Of a stretch of DNA of 64,000 nucleotides, positions 46,327 through 55,356 are shown in pieces. This DNA comes from an uncultured Balneola sp. GTDB taxonomy: Bacteria > Bacteroidota > Rhodothermia > Balneolales > Balneolaceae. How positions within the stretch are numbered: the stretch's first letter is position 1; each line of letters opens with the position of its first letter. The notes under the pieces are model-generated. The model saw nothing but the letters and a program-made list of their open reading frames with translations, did no database searches and was not told the origin of the DNA. A program made the translations under genes and the position numbers. Location of the stretch: the NCBI GenBank assembly GCA_902529115.1, contig CABZVB010000006.1, positions 37,895 through 101,894 on the forward strand, written 5' to 3'.

Positions 46327-46634
46327 AATGATTCCTAATTAATTATGATTGGTAGTTATTTCAACTTTTACATGTGCTTGAAAAGTAAAAGAAGCAATCT
46401 GTAAAGATACATTCTATTAATTTACACATAAATGCAAGCGCTTCCAAAAAAGCATTTTATCGAGGTTATAATAGTAAATAGTTTATAAATACACTCATTT
46501 TTTCGCAATTTATCCGTTGCATCATTCCTATTAGTTTCTCTATAATCGTACATGCTATTTCATTGTGCGAGATGTTTCAACCTACTATCACATCTATAAT
46601 TACTTAGATCAATATCTTAAAACTATAATTCAAC
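46327..46634. other. intergenic region between divergent genes, with LacI-type operator
   Basis: This 308-bp AT-rich stretch separates the TonB receptor gene (minus) from an SGNH hydrolase gene (plus). Apart from the operator at 46433-46446 and a weak promoter-like pair on the minus strand (TTGGAA, 17 bp, TAAATT) overlapping it, I see no gene or structured RNA. Confidence 0.6.
46433..46446 (-). promoter_or_regulatory. LacI-type operator upstream of the second TonB receptor
   Basis: TGCAAGCGCTTCCA has the same TGNAAGCGCTTNCA form as the site at 13848-13861. It overlaps a possible -35 element (TTGGAA) of the minus-strand operon. Two such sites, each in front of a TonB-receptor operon, support a shared LacI-type regulon. 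Confidence 0.62.
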
Positions 46635-47369
46635 ATGCGTATTTTATTCGTTCACTGTTTCATTTTTTGCATCACTATCAGTGCTTGTGATAAATCTAAA
46701 CCCGATGAAGATGATTACGTGATAAATACCGGACAAGCATTGCCCAGTATTTCTTATTTAGCATTAGGGGACTCTTACACTATTGGAGAGGCAGTCGATT
46801 CTACACAAAGTTGGCCTCTACAATTGGCTGATACCCTTCGCGAAGCCTACAATTTTCAAGTTAATAAACCTACAATTATAGCTACTACTGGCTGGACGAC
46901 TGATGAATTACAACGGGGAATCGAAAAAGCAAGTCTAGAAGAAAAATACGAGTTGATATCTCTATTAATAGGAGTTAATAATCAATATCGAGGGTATGAA
47001 TTCAAACAATTTGAAGAAGAATATGAAGCGTTAATTAAATGGGCAATTCAACATTCTTTATATGGAGCATCAGGTATATTTGCCGTATCTATTCCCAACT
47101 ACGGTGTCACTCCTTTTGGCCAAACAAGAGGAGAGGATGCGATCAGATCCGATCTGTTAGCTTATGACGCAAAAGCCAGAGAAATCTGCCAGCGTTTTGG
47201 CATCCCATTTTTTGATATAACCCCTATATCAGAACTTGCTAAAAATAATTCCGAGCTTATTGCCGAAGATCAATTGCATCCAAGCAGCCTTCAATACACA
47301 GAATGGGTGCGCTCATTTTCTAATCGTGTAGCTGAACTCATTTCAATGTGGCCTGGATATAGTAGATAA
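46635..47369 (+). CDS. SGNH/GDSL hydrolase lipoprotein
   Basis: A 244-residue predicted lipoprotein (FCITISAC, Cys18). SGNH blocks: YLALGDSYTIGEAV (Ser), ATTGWTTDELQRG (Gly region), SLLIGVNNQYRG (Asn), and EDQLHPSSLQYTEWV (Asp-His). Esterase or acylhydrolase activity is expected in the periplasm or outer membrane. It is convergent with the TesA-like gene and about 310 bp from the divergent TonB receptor, so shared regulation is possible but not shown. Confidence 0.88.
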   Translation: MRILFVHCFIFCITISACDKSKPDEDDYVINTGQALPSISYLALGDSYTIGEAVDSTQSWPLQLADTLREAYNFQVNKPTIIATTGWTTDELQRGIEKASLEEKYELISLLIGVNNQYRGYEFKQFEEEYEALIKWAIQHSLYGASGIFAVSIPNYGVTPFGQTRGEDAIRSDLLAYDAKAREICQRFGIPFFDITPISELAKNNSELIAEDQLHPSSLQYTEWVRSFSNRVAELISMWPGYSR

Positions 47370-47420
47370 TGCATAAAAAATTTGCGGCACAATCACTTGG
47401 AAACTAGCTACAACAGACGC

Positions 47421-48110
47421 TTATTTAGTGGAATTACTGCTGGTGAGTGCATCAACCAGATAGCCCCAAACATGTTCAGCTACTTTTATATGTCCTTCTT
47501 GGTTCGGATGAATTTGATCTGGTAAGTTGAGTTCCGGTACACCCCCTACCCCCTCTAATACAAAAGGGATAAATAACACATCGTTCTGCTCGGCTAATTC
47601 CACATACATTTGTCGAAACTTAAGCGTATAATTAGCCCCTAAATTTGGAGGTACTTCCATACCTGCCAAGACGATTAATGCTTGGGGAAATTTAGCTTGT
47701 ACCTTATCTATAATGCCTTGAAGATTGGCCTTGGTTTGCTCTAAATTTAGACCCCTTAGCCCATCATTACCCCCTAATTCTAACAGAAAAATATCGACTC
47801 CTTGCTGTAGAACCCAGTCAACTCTGCGAAGTCCACCAGCCGAGGTTTCACCGCTAAGTCCAGCATTCACAACAGTATAATTTAACCCTAATGAATCGAT
47901 TTTTTGCTGAATTAAAGCAGGAAAAGCTTTGTCTGGGTTTAATCCGTATCCAGCCGTAATACTATCCCCAAAGAACAAAATTTTTTCGGAGCTTTGCTGT
48001 GCCTGAACTCCCGTAAAATTTTGTAGTATGATTAATAGCCCAACTATCCAAATAAAGCATTTTTCAATTGTACGAAGGTAGATTAAAAACATAAGAACTG
48101 TGATTAACAA
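47421..48110 (-). CDS. TesA-type arylesterase / lysophospholipase (SGNH)
   Basis: A 229-residue secreted SGNH hydrolase close to TesA. A signal-like N-terminus (IVGLLIILQNFTGVQAQ) is followed by ILFFGDSITAGYGL (Ser), VNAGLSGETSAGGLRRVDWVL (Gly), LLELGGNDGLRG (Asn) and PDQIHPNQEGHIKVAE (Asp-His). The TesA-specific text LRGLNLEQTKANLQGII and LAGMEVPPNLG is present. It is divergent from a YbbA/YbbP-type ABC transporter, the same arrangement as in enterobacteria. Confidence 0.93.
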   Translation of the reverse strand: MLITVLMFLIYLRTIEKCFIWIVGLLIILQNFTGVQAQQSSEKILFFGDSITAGYGLNPDKAFPALIQQKIDSLGLNYTVVNAGLSGETSAGGLRRVDWVLQQGVDIFLLELGGNDGLRGLNLEQTKANLQGIIDKVQAKFPQALIVLAGMEVPPNLGANYTLKFRQMYVELAEQNDVLFIPFVLEGVGGVPELNLPDQIHPNQEGHIKVAEHVWGYLVDALTSSNSTK

Positions 48111-48306
48111 ATTGTGGTTATAATCATATTATATTCTTGAGTACATAGACTAAGTATTGCATACAGAATGGAACTATTAAAGTACACCTGAATGACATAA
48201 AGTAAACTAACCATAAATCGTGTTATATATCAGTAACCTTTAAGTCAATAAACAACATTCCGGCGTTGGTAATAATTAAATCTTTCCGAAAATATTTAAT
48301 TTTCAA

Positions 48307-49074
48307 ATGAGCACATCAGCAGCAGTCCAAAAAGAGACTACCCTTTCACCTATATTACAGCTAGAGAATATAAATCGAAGCTTTAAAAGTGGTAGTTCCA
48401 ATCTACATGTACTAAAAGACATCGGATTTAGTATATCAAAAGGAACTTCATGTGCTATTGTTGGTCCATCTGGTAGTGGAAAAACTACGTTGTTGGGAAT
48501 TTGCGCGGGTTTAGACACTCCTGATTCAGGCGAAATACTGTTGAGCGGAACTGTTCTTAGCGAGATGGATGAAGACCAGCGAGCGGATATTCGTAACAAA
48601 AAAGTAGGCTTCATTTTTCAAAACTTTCAACTACTACCTACCCTTACAGCACTTGAAAACGTAATGGTTCCTTTAGAATTACGTGGTGGTGGTAGTGATG
48701 AAATTGAGCATAGAGCAATTGAACTGCTAACCAGTGTTGGCTTAAAAAATCGATTAACTCACTACCCTTCTCAACTCTCCGGTGGTGAACAGCAGAGGGT
48801 TGCTATCGCTCGAGCCTTCATCAATGAACCCAGTGTACTCTTTGCAGATGAACCCACTGGGAATTTAGATGCTGAAACCGGTGATCAAGTTGAGGAATTA
48901 CTCTTCAATCTGAATAAGGAGAAACAAACTACCTTAGTCATTGTGACTCATGACCTACTACTCGCCCAGAAGTGCGAGCAAGAAATACGCTTAAGCCGAG
49001 GCGAAATAACCGAGCAGCGCATAGGGAATATCTTCACGCAAATGGACAGCAAAAACTCAATTTCGCAGCAGTGA
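48307..49074 (+). CDS. ABC transporter ATP-binding protein, YbbA/LolD type
   Basis: A 255-residue ATPase: Walker [10 protein letters not shown], signature [15 protein letters not shown], Walker [14 protein letters not shown]-loop VTHD. The LolD/MacB-like family pairs with FtsX-type permeases. The partner permease overlaps downstream. Together with the divergent tesA-like gene this matches the tesA-ybbAP layout. Function in the envelope (possibly lipid or lipoprotein handling) is unproven. Confidence 0.95.
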   Translation: MSTSAAVQKETTLSPILQLENINRSFKSGSSNLHVLKDIGFSISKGTSCAIVGPSGSGKTTLLGICAGLDTPDSGEILLSGTVLSEMDEDQRADIRNKKVGFIFQNFQLLPTLTALENVMVPLELRGGGSDEIEHRAIELLTSVGLKNRLTHYPSQLSGGEQQRVAIARAFINEPSVLFADEPTGNLDAETGDQVEELLFNLNKEKQTTLVIVTHDLLLAQKCEQEIRLSRGEITEQRIGNIFTQMDSKNSISQQ

Positions 49075-51608
49075 TAAGCAAGCCTTCTTCAAATACTCTT
49101 TGGCTTATCAAAATGGCCTGGCGCGAATCTAGAACTCACCGTGTTAAACTAGCTTTGTTTCTCTCGGCTATTGTCATTGGAGTCGCCGCTCAGGTATCTA
49201 TAAGTTCATTACGAGATAATCTTACTCAGAGCATTGATACTCAATCTAAGGAGTTACTAGGCGCTGACTTGGAAGTGCGACATACTGCACCTTTCGACTC
49301 AGTTTTAAACGGATTTTTAGATAGTCGATTCAGTGAAAGCGCCGATATGATTCGATTCGCTTCAATGGTATCTGCCGATTCTGGGTTTACTCGGCTCTCA
49401 CAAATATTTGCTTCTTCATCCACCTATCCTTTTTATGGAAGTATAAAAACCCAGCCAGCTCGAGCTTTTGAGACCTTTAAGCTTGAGAAGGGCGCATTAA
49501 TTGATCAAAGTGTATTAGATCAATTTAATTTGAGTGTTGGTGATACATTAACCATTGGCCTAGGTTCGTATCCCATTCTTGGAGGCATGCTGTCTATACC
49601 TGGACAGGCGCAAGCAGGATCTTTTTTTGGTCCTAGAATATTTATTCCTATTGATGGCTTAGAAGAAACCGGATTGTTACAGCGGGGTTCAAGGGTTGAG
49701 TATCTTCGTTACTTCACATACCGTAATGACCAAAAACCAGAACAAATCCGGGCAGCATTGGATTCGCTACGAAATCTGAGCTCCTTTGGCTTCGATGATG
49801 TTGAGGAGCGTCGTTCGGAAGTGAGTTCAGCCATTGAGCAGTTGAGCAACTTCTTAAATATAATAGGATTCATAGCATTATTGCTGGGTGGGCTTGGTAT
49901 AGGTAGTTCAATGTTTGTATACATTCGAGAAAAAGTACCACAGATTGCCATTCTTAAATGCGTTGGGGTTAAAGGTAAGGATGCTATACTAATTTTCTTA
50001 TTTCAATCATTAGTTATGGGCATGATTGGTGCCGTTTTAGGGGCTTTTGTAGGGGTAGTAATTCAACAAATATTACCCTTTTTAATTACTGATTTTTTAC
50101 CGGTCGAATTACAATTATTTCTCTCTTGGCAATCGATCTTAGTTGGTACGGCTGTAGGAGTATTAGTCACCCTTTTATTTGCGGGGTTACCACTAGTCGA
50201 TTTAACACAAATCTCCCCACTTCAAACCCTTCGCCGTAGTAGCATTACCACATCAAACATTCTTAACCGAAGGCGATATTCAATAATAGGGCTAATATTA
50301 TTAGGTGTCTGGGGATATGGCTTCTGGATGCTGGGAGGCGTTGAGGCCGCATCCTGGTTCAGTTTGGGAGTAGTAGTTCTTTCAGGTGTATTAGTACTCA
50401 TTTCTCTGGGTTTAATGAAATTGACCCATACACTTATACGTCCACGTTGGCCTTACGCAATCCGTCAAGGTCTATCCAATTTATATCGTCCTCAAAATCA
50501 AACCACTACTCTTCTGCTCAGTTTCGGCTTGGGTATCACTCTTATAAGTTCACTCTACTTAACTCAAGATCTATTACTAAGTGCGCTTAACTTCTCTACC
50601 TCTGATGATATCCCGAACGTTGCTTTCTACGATATACAAGCCGACCAAAATAATGGGGTAAATCAGGTAATCAACGAACTAGGGTACGAAACACTTCAAA
50701 ATGTACCCATTGTTACTATGCGCTTAGAAGCAATAGGAAATGCGAAAGTTACCCAAATTTTAGCCGATACCTCACGAAGCGCACGACGTTGGGCTCTTCA
50801 AAGAGAATATCGTTCAACTTATAGAGATTCACTCATTGAAACCGAAAAACTGACTGAAGGTGAGTTTATTGGCCAATATGAGCTGAATATGGATAATCTC
50901 GCGAATGACTATGTACCAATAACTGTAAGCTCAGATCTCATGGATGATCTAGCAGCAACTATTGGTGATACTCTTCGTTGGAACGTACAAGGAATTACTA
51001 TTTCTAGTACGATTGTGGGTATTCGTGAAGTTAGCTGGGATGAACCTCAACCTAACTTCTTTGTGGTATTCCCAGATGGAGTTCTTAATTACGCACCTCA
51101 ATTTTTTGCCACAACTGTGCGTACTTCGACCCGATCGGATGCACTGATTTTACAGCAACAAATTGTACATCGCTATCCAAACATCTCTGCCTTAGATATT
51201 GGTTTACTCATAGAGTCTTTTCGAGATTTCTTAAATCAAATTACATTTGTTATACAGTTTATTGGACTTTTTAGCATTCTAACTGGGCTTATTGTTTTAG
51301 CGGGTGCTGCTGCAAGCTCTCGATTTCAAAGGCTTAAAGAGGCACAACTCTTACGGATATTGGGCGCTCAAAAACAAATTATTAAACGAATATTGTTTAT
51401 CGAATTTTTTGCAGTCGGTGGCTTGTCTTCCCTACTTGGTGTAGGCCTTTCACTTGGGGTTAGCTATTTGGTTGGATATTTCGTGTTCGATTTAGTGCTT
51501 CAACCAAGTTGGGGTATGTTAACTCTTGAAGTTCTTATTATTATAGGACTAGTAATCTTGGTAGGTGCTGCAAATTCAAGCATATCAGTTGACCGTGAAA
51601 GAGCTTAA
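49071..51608 (+). CDS. FtsX/YbbP-type ABC transporter permease
   Basis: A permease of about 845 residues with two FtsX-type units. It begins with LWLIKMAWRESRTHRVKLALFLSAIVIGVAAQ, followed by a large periplasmic domain, a transmembrane block (NFLNIIGFIALLLGGLGIGSSMFVYIREKVPQIAILKCVG), a second periplasmic domain and a final block (FIGLFSILTGLIVLAGAAASSRFQRLKEAQLLRILGA). The open frame extends to 48972, inside the ATPase gene. I prefer GTG 49071, whose GTGA overlaps the ATPase stop; ATG 49113 is the alternative. Confidence 0.9.
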   Translation: MISKPSSNTLWLIKMAWRESRTHRVKLALFLSAIVIGVAAQVSISSLRDNLTQSIDTQSKELLGADLEVRHTAPFDSVLNGFLDSRFSESADMIRFASMVSADSGFTRLSQIFASSSTYPFYGSIKTQPARAFETFKLEKGALIDQSVLDQFNLSVGDTLTIGLGSYPILGGMLSIPGQAQAGSFFGPRIFIPIDGLEETGLLQRGSRVEYLRYFTYRNDQKPEQIRAALDSLRNLSSFGFDDVEERRSEVSSAIEQLSNFLNIIGFIALLLGGLGIGSSMFVYIREKVPQIAILKCVGVKGKDAILIFLFQSLVMGMIGAVLGAFVGVVIQQILPFLITDFLPVELQLFLSWQSILVGTAVGVLVTLLFAGLPLVDLTQISPLQTLRRSSITTSNILNRRRYSIIGLILLGVWGYGFWMLGGVEAASWFSLGVVVLSGVLVLISLGLMKLTHTLIRPRWPYAIRQGLSNLYRPQNQTTTLLLSFGLGITLISSLYLTQDLLLSALNFSTSDDIPNVAFYDIQADQNNGVNQVINELGYETLQNVPIVTMRLEAIGNAKVTQILADTSRSARRWALQREYRSTYRDSLIETEKLTEGEFIGQYELNMDNLANDYVPITVSSDLMDDLAATIGDTLRWNVQGITISSTIVGIREVSWDEPQPNFFVVFPDGVLNYAPQFFATTVRTSTRSDALILQQQIVHRYPNISALDIGLLIESFRDFLNQITFVIQFIGLFSILTGLIVLAGAAASSRFQRLKEAQLLRILGAQKQIIKRILFIEFFAVGGLSSLLGVGLSLGVSYLVGYFVFDLVLQPSWGMLTLEVLIIIGLVILVGAANSSISVDRERA

Positions 51609-51724
51609 AAATACAATTAGTAACTTCGGATAATTTGAGCTTTATCCTTTCCGATTTTGCCTAAATTCAAAAAATGAGAGTTCTGGATTGGAAAAGCTGA
51701 TATGAGTTTAGGTAAATGGCAAAA

Positions 51725-51750
51725 AAAAGGCTTCTATCACGAAGCCTTTT
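51725..51750. terminator. bidirectional rho-independent terminator
   Basis: Stem AAAAGGCTTC / GAAGCCTTTT with a 6-nt loop, flanked by A residues on one side and T residues on the other. It sits between the convergent permease gene (ending 51608) and the FadL-like gene (ending 51787), so it can serve both strands. Confidence 0.9.
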
Positions 51751-51786
51751 TACACTAACTACGGAGATCAATTTAGGATAATGAGG

Positions 51787-53349
51787 TCATATTTTAATTT
51801 TTATCCCAATTAATACATTTATCAAGTTATTTCTTTCTGAAATACTTTCTTGAATAGACATGCTTGAAAGTACATCTTGGTACTCATATAGAACAGAACG
51901 GTCATTCCATTGAATATATTGTGTAGTAATATCCAGAAAAAAGTCCCTATTTAGTGGTATTCCTATACCACCTGAATAAAGCCTACGAGTTTCATCAATT
52001 TGAACTGATTTAGATGGTAACATACTAGAACCTGCCCTTATTTCGGTACCGTTTTTAAATCGATACTGAGCTCCAATTCGGGTATTCATCACAGACTGGT
52101 ATCTCTGACCGATACTTTGCGTTATAATGTTTTCTTGATCTCGTAAAAAAGCCACTTCATCAAAATCTAAACTCTGGTCATAAGTTAGATCAATATTCGT
52201 CTTATTATGGGAAATAAAATCAATTGCAATACTTAAATCAAAGCCTTTTAACTGATTTACAGCCATTCCTAAAGAATACTTAGAAGGGCGTGTTACCGCA
52301 TAAGTAAATTCCCCTTCGAAGCTGCCGAAAATAGGATTTAAAAAGTTGTCAAAGCTGGTTTTTATTATTGAACTATATTCCTCGGTAATCTCCATTTTAG
52401 ATGGTAAAGACCAAGATGCACCTAGATTTAGAAATCGTCCTATTTGGTATATAGCTCCGATTCTAGCTTCAATGCCTAAAATATCGGAATCTAACTTGTC
52501 AGTAAGCTGAATGCTATAAATATCCGTACCATTCTCACCATTTTCATCTTGTTTTATGAAATCACCATCATAAACGTTGTCACGATCTTCTTCCAAAATA
52601 TTTCGGGTCATATTATGAGAGGCCTCGTTTATACCTAACGAAAAGCCTATATGAAGATTTTTTTTAAATTCGGTGCCCATAAAGAAAGCAAATTCTCTTG
52701 ATCGGCCGTTTTGGGTTAATTCACTTTGCTGATATGTACCTGGGAAACCACTATCAAAGCCTATTCTAAATATTGACTCAAGTTGGGTTTGTGCCTCGTC
52801 AATATAGTCAATTGCATAAGTTTCAAAAGCAATGTTTCTATAATCACTTGATTCGCCTTTGAATATATCGGTTATTGTGCTCTGATTATTAAATGCGTTT
52901 GATCCGAGCGCTCTATTGTATAAGCTGTTTGTGTGAATTCCTCCACCAATGACCAGGCTTCCAACTCGAGTAGGTACTTTATATATTACTCCAATATTAT
53001 TGAAAATATCATCTTTGGAAGATGATAATAACTCCTTTCCTCTGAAAATTTGATTGAATTCGGAGCGATTACTCATATATCCTAGGTTCAAATAACTACC
53101 CTTTATTAACGACATCCCTGCAGGATTGTCAATAAAACTTGCATACCCATTTTCCATGGCTACGGATGGTATGATTGCTGAGTTTGCGCTACCTAAATAT
53201 TGCTGGGAGCTGAATAACTGGCTCAAACTACTATAACTCATTGGATCATAACCATCCTGCGCCATTGCATTTGAAAAAATAAACGACAGCATAAGCAAAC
53301 TTATTAGACCAAGTAGCTTTTTTAGGCCAAATCCATATTTTTTTTTCAT
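51787..53349 (-). CDS. FadL/OmpP1-like outer-membrane protein
   Basis: A 520-residue beta-barrel protein with a signal peptide (LLMLSFIFSNAMAQ). The early segment SVAMENGYASFIDNPAGMSLIKGSYLNLGYM resembles the NPAG region of OmpP1/FadL/TodX hydrophobic-compound transporters. Later strands include FLNLGASWSLPSKMEITEEYS and GTEIRAGSSML. The start overlaps the upstream stop as TAATG and is preceded by an AGGTGG ribosome-binding sequence inside the upstream gene. Last gene before a strong terminator; the transported compound is unknown. Confidence 0.82.
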   Translation of the reverse strand: MKKKYGFGLKKLLGLISLLMLSFIFSNAMAQDGYDPMSYSSLSQLFSSQQYLGSANSAIIPSVAMENGYASFIDNPAGMSLIKGSYLNLGYMSNRSEFNQIFRGKELLSSSKDDIFNNIGVIYKVPTRVGSLVIGGGIHTNSLYNRALGSNAFNNQSTITDIFKGESSDYRNIAFETYAIDYIDEAQTQLESIFRIGFDSGFPGTYQQSELTQNGRSREFAFFMGTEFKKNLHIGFSLGINEASHNMTRNILEEDRDNVYDGDFIKQDENGENGTDIYSIQLTDKLDSDILGIEARIGAIYQIGRFLNLGASWSLPSKMEITEEYSSIIKTSFDNFLNPIFGSFEGEFTYAVTRPSKYSLGMAVNQLKGFDLSIAIDFISHNKTNIDLTYDQSLDFDEVAFLRDQENIITQSIGQRYQSVMNTRIGAQYRFKNGTEIRAGSSMLPSKSVQIDETRRLYSGGIGIPLNRDFFLDITTQYIQWNDRSVLYEYQDVLSSMSIQESISERNNLINVLIGIKIKI

Positions 53350-54602
53350 TAGGCTCCACCTCTTGATGAACGACTAGATGTAGAGCGTCCAGTAGATTTT
53401 GATGCGCTTGAACTTGACCGTGTCGAACTTTTAACAGCGCCTGAGCTACGTTTAGAACCACTACTCGAAGATCGAACCGCGCTGGAGCTACGGCTAGAGT
53501 TGCCACTGGACCGACCTACACTTGAAGAAGATCCAGAAGTTCTGCCCGTTGAACGACTTCCTGAACTACGAACAGTTCCTTTAGAATTATTACCATTGCT
53601 ACTTGAAGATTGAACCGTTCGACCTGTTGATCGAGAATTCCCTAAAGTATTGTATATGCTTCTAGAACGTGTAGATGAAGATGGCGTACTTTCCCAACCT
53701 GAGCGAGCATTTTTTGAAGCCGAACGAGTGTGTATGGCTTTTGAAGATGCATTGTTGCCAGTTCCCCTAGTTAATGCCGAATTGCTTGAACTACTTAGTC
53801 CATAACGTCTTGCTCCACGTAGTCTGTCTGATGATGAGCTTTTATTTGCTTGTTCAATGAAAACAGTATTCCCACCATAAGGAGAATGTCCCCAATATGC
53901 TATATGTCCATAATATCCGTATCGGTAGGAGTTAAATCCATAAAAGCCAATCCAACTATGATAAAATGGATCATAAGGACTGAACCAAGACCAACCACCA
54001 TATCCACTCCATGCCCAATAAGAGCTTGGACTCCAAGCACTGTAGTATCCATAGTGTCTTCCCCACCATCCTAAATGCAGTCTCCACCAGCGCTTGGCAT
54101 ACCAATTGCCCCAAAAATCATCATCAAACCAACTATCTCGATACCCTCGGTTATAACCACGGTCATATCCACGATCAAAGCCTTTCTCATATCCTTGATC
54201 GTAAGTAAAGTCATGACCATTTATCTGAAAGTTGCGTTCATAATTAGCAGAGTTGATAACATCTATGTAATGCTCATCATACCATTGCTCAGCTTCATAG
54301 TCTTTATAGTAAATGTCTTGTTCGGTGAAATCCTTATAGTTTGTTTCGTCTATAGAATTTGAAGTAGAATCATTTTGACCATAAGGTTTTTTAGTATAAT
54401 TCGGATTGGACGTTTGCTTAGTAGATGACCAATCATATCCCAAGGATGTTCGCTCATCATCGTCCCAAGAATAGTATCCATTTTCCTTAACCTGTTTTGG
54501 ACGATCTAAATCATATGACAATTGCATCTGCGTATAGCATCCCGTGTTGTGCCATCCAAATACTAACGTAAATAGTATAACAATAAAAGAATGGGATTTC
54601 AT
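53349..54602 (-). CDS. Ser/Arg-rich low-complexity putative lipoprotein
   Basis: A 417-residue exported protein of unknown function. The N-terminus (VILFTLVFGWHNTGC, Cys22) looks like a weak lipobox. The middle is Tyr/Gly/Trp-rich with YDQGYEKGFDRGYDRGYNRGY and a WGRHYGYYSAW segment. From about residue 270 to the end it is almost only Ser, Arg, Gly, Thr and Lys (RSSGSRSTGRTSGSSSSVG), highly basic. Similar Tyr-then-Ser-rich proteins occur in Bacteroidota without known role. The start has an unusually strong GGAGGT ribosome-binding site 4 nt away. It follows the LuxR-type regulator by 89 bp and is coupled to the FadL-like gene. Confidence 0.8.
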   Translation of the reverse strand: MKSHSFIVILFTLVFGWHNTGCYTQMQLSYDLDRPKQVKENGYYSWDDDERTSLGYDWSSTKQTSNPNYTKKPYGQNDSTSNSIDETNYKDFTEQDIYYKDYEAEQWYDEHYIDVINSANYERNFQINGHDFTYDQGYEKGFDRGYDRGYNRGYRDSWFDDDFWGNWYAKRWWRLHLGWWGRHYGYYSAWSPSSYWAWSGYGGWSWFSPYDPFYHSWIGFYGFNSYRYGYYGHIAYWGHSPYGGNTVFIEQANKSSSSDRLRGARRYGLSSSSNSALTRGTGNNASSKAIHTRSASKNARSGWESTPSSSTRSRSIYNTLGNSRSTGRTVQSSSSNGNNSKGTVRSSGSRSTGRTSGSSSSVGRSSGNSSRSSSAVRSSSSGSKRSSGAVKSSTRSSSSASKSTGRSTSSRSSRGGA

Positions 54603-54691
54603 AGGACCTCCGGTTTTAAATGAACTTCTATAATTAAAATAACATATTTTAGTTTTAAGGTACTATCACATAATGATGTTAGTACTTCCTT

Positions 54692-55321
54692 TTACAATTC
54701 GCCCCGCAGCGACTTTGCAATTACCTCTGCTTTGGAATTAACGTGTAATTTTTTGTAAATGTTGCGTATGTGAGCTCTAACTGTGTCAATTGAAATTTTC
54801 AAACGATCAGCGATCAACTTATAACTGAGTCCATCGACCAAACCGTTAACTATATCTTGCTCCCTATTGGTTAGATTACTTTCTTGTTTTTTTTGTCCTC
54901 TGTCATTAAAATGCGTAATCACCTTGCGAGCAATCTGAGGAGACATAGGAGCCCCACCCTGCATTAGTAACTCAATGGCATCTTTGATTTCTGGTAAAGA
55001 AGTGTGCTTTAACAAATAGCCTGATGCGCCTGCCTTTAATGATTCAAATATCTTATGCGAATCGTGATAGACGGTTAGCATAATAATTTCAATATCGGGA
55101 TACTTCTGCTGAATAATTTTCATACCCTCTATCCCACTCATCCCTGGTAATTGTATGTCCATTAACAACACGTTAGGATTTGAGTATGTAGATAAATAAT
55201 CCAACATATCTTCCACACATTCTGTAGCTACTGGACAGGACATGTCTTCTTGCATGTCGAGATATCTCTGCATGAGTTGCCTAATCTTTTTATTGTCTTC
55301 TATAATACCAACTTGCGCCAT
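54692..55321 (-). CDS. NarL/FixJ (LuxR-type) response regulator
   Basis: A 209-residue two-component regulator. The receiver domain (residues 1-120) has IIEDN acidic residues, phosphoacceptor Asp55 (VLLMDIQLPGMSG), Thr near MLTVYHD and Lys in YLLKHTS. The LuxR helix-turn-helix is at about residues 145-203 (LTNREQDIVNGLVDGLSYKLIADRLKISIDTVRAHIRNIYKKLHV). It is 35 bp downstream of the sensor kinase gene and is clearly its partner. A 16-bp palindrome upstream of the kinase gene may be an autoregulatory site. Confidence 0.96.
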   Translation of the reverse strand: MAQVGIIEDNKKIRQLMQRYLDMQEDMSCPVATECVEDMLDYLSTYSNPNVLLMDIQLPGMSGIEGMKIIQQKYPDIEIIMLTVYHDSHKIFESLKAGASGYLLKHTSLPEIKDAIELLMQGGAPMSPQIARKVITHFNDRGQKKQESNLTNREQDIVNGLVDGLSYKLIADRLKISIDTVRAHIRNIYKKLHVNSKAEVIAKSLRGEL

Positions 55322-55356
55322 AGATTTGAGATTATGAGCATTACCAATACTAACTG

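Noticed and set aside
48274..48301. AATTAAAT / ATTTAATT inverted repeat before the YbbA-type gene
   Set aside because: Arms are only A and T in AT-rich DNA with a 12-nt loop; no reason to prefer it over chance.
53246..53506. Open frame opposite in phase to the Ser/Arg-rich lipoprotein gene
   Set aside because: It lies on the same strand in another frame, and arises from the low-complexity codon repeats; it spans the stop/start junction of two real genes.
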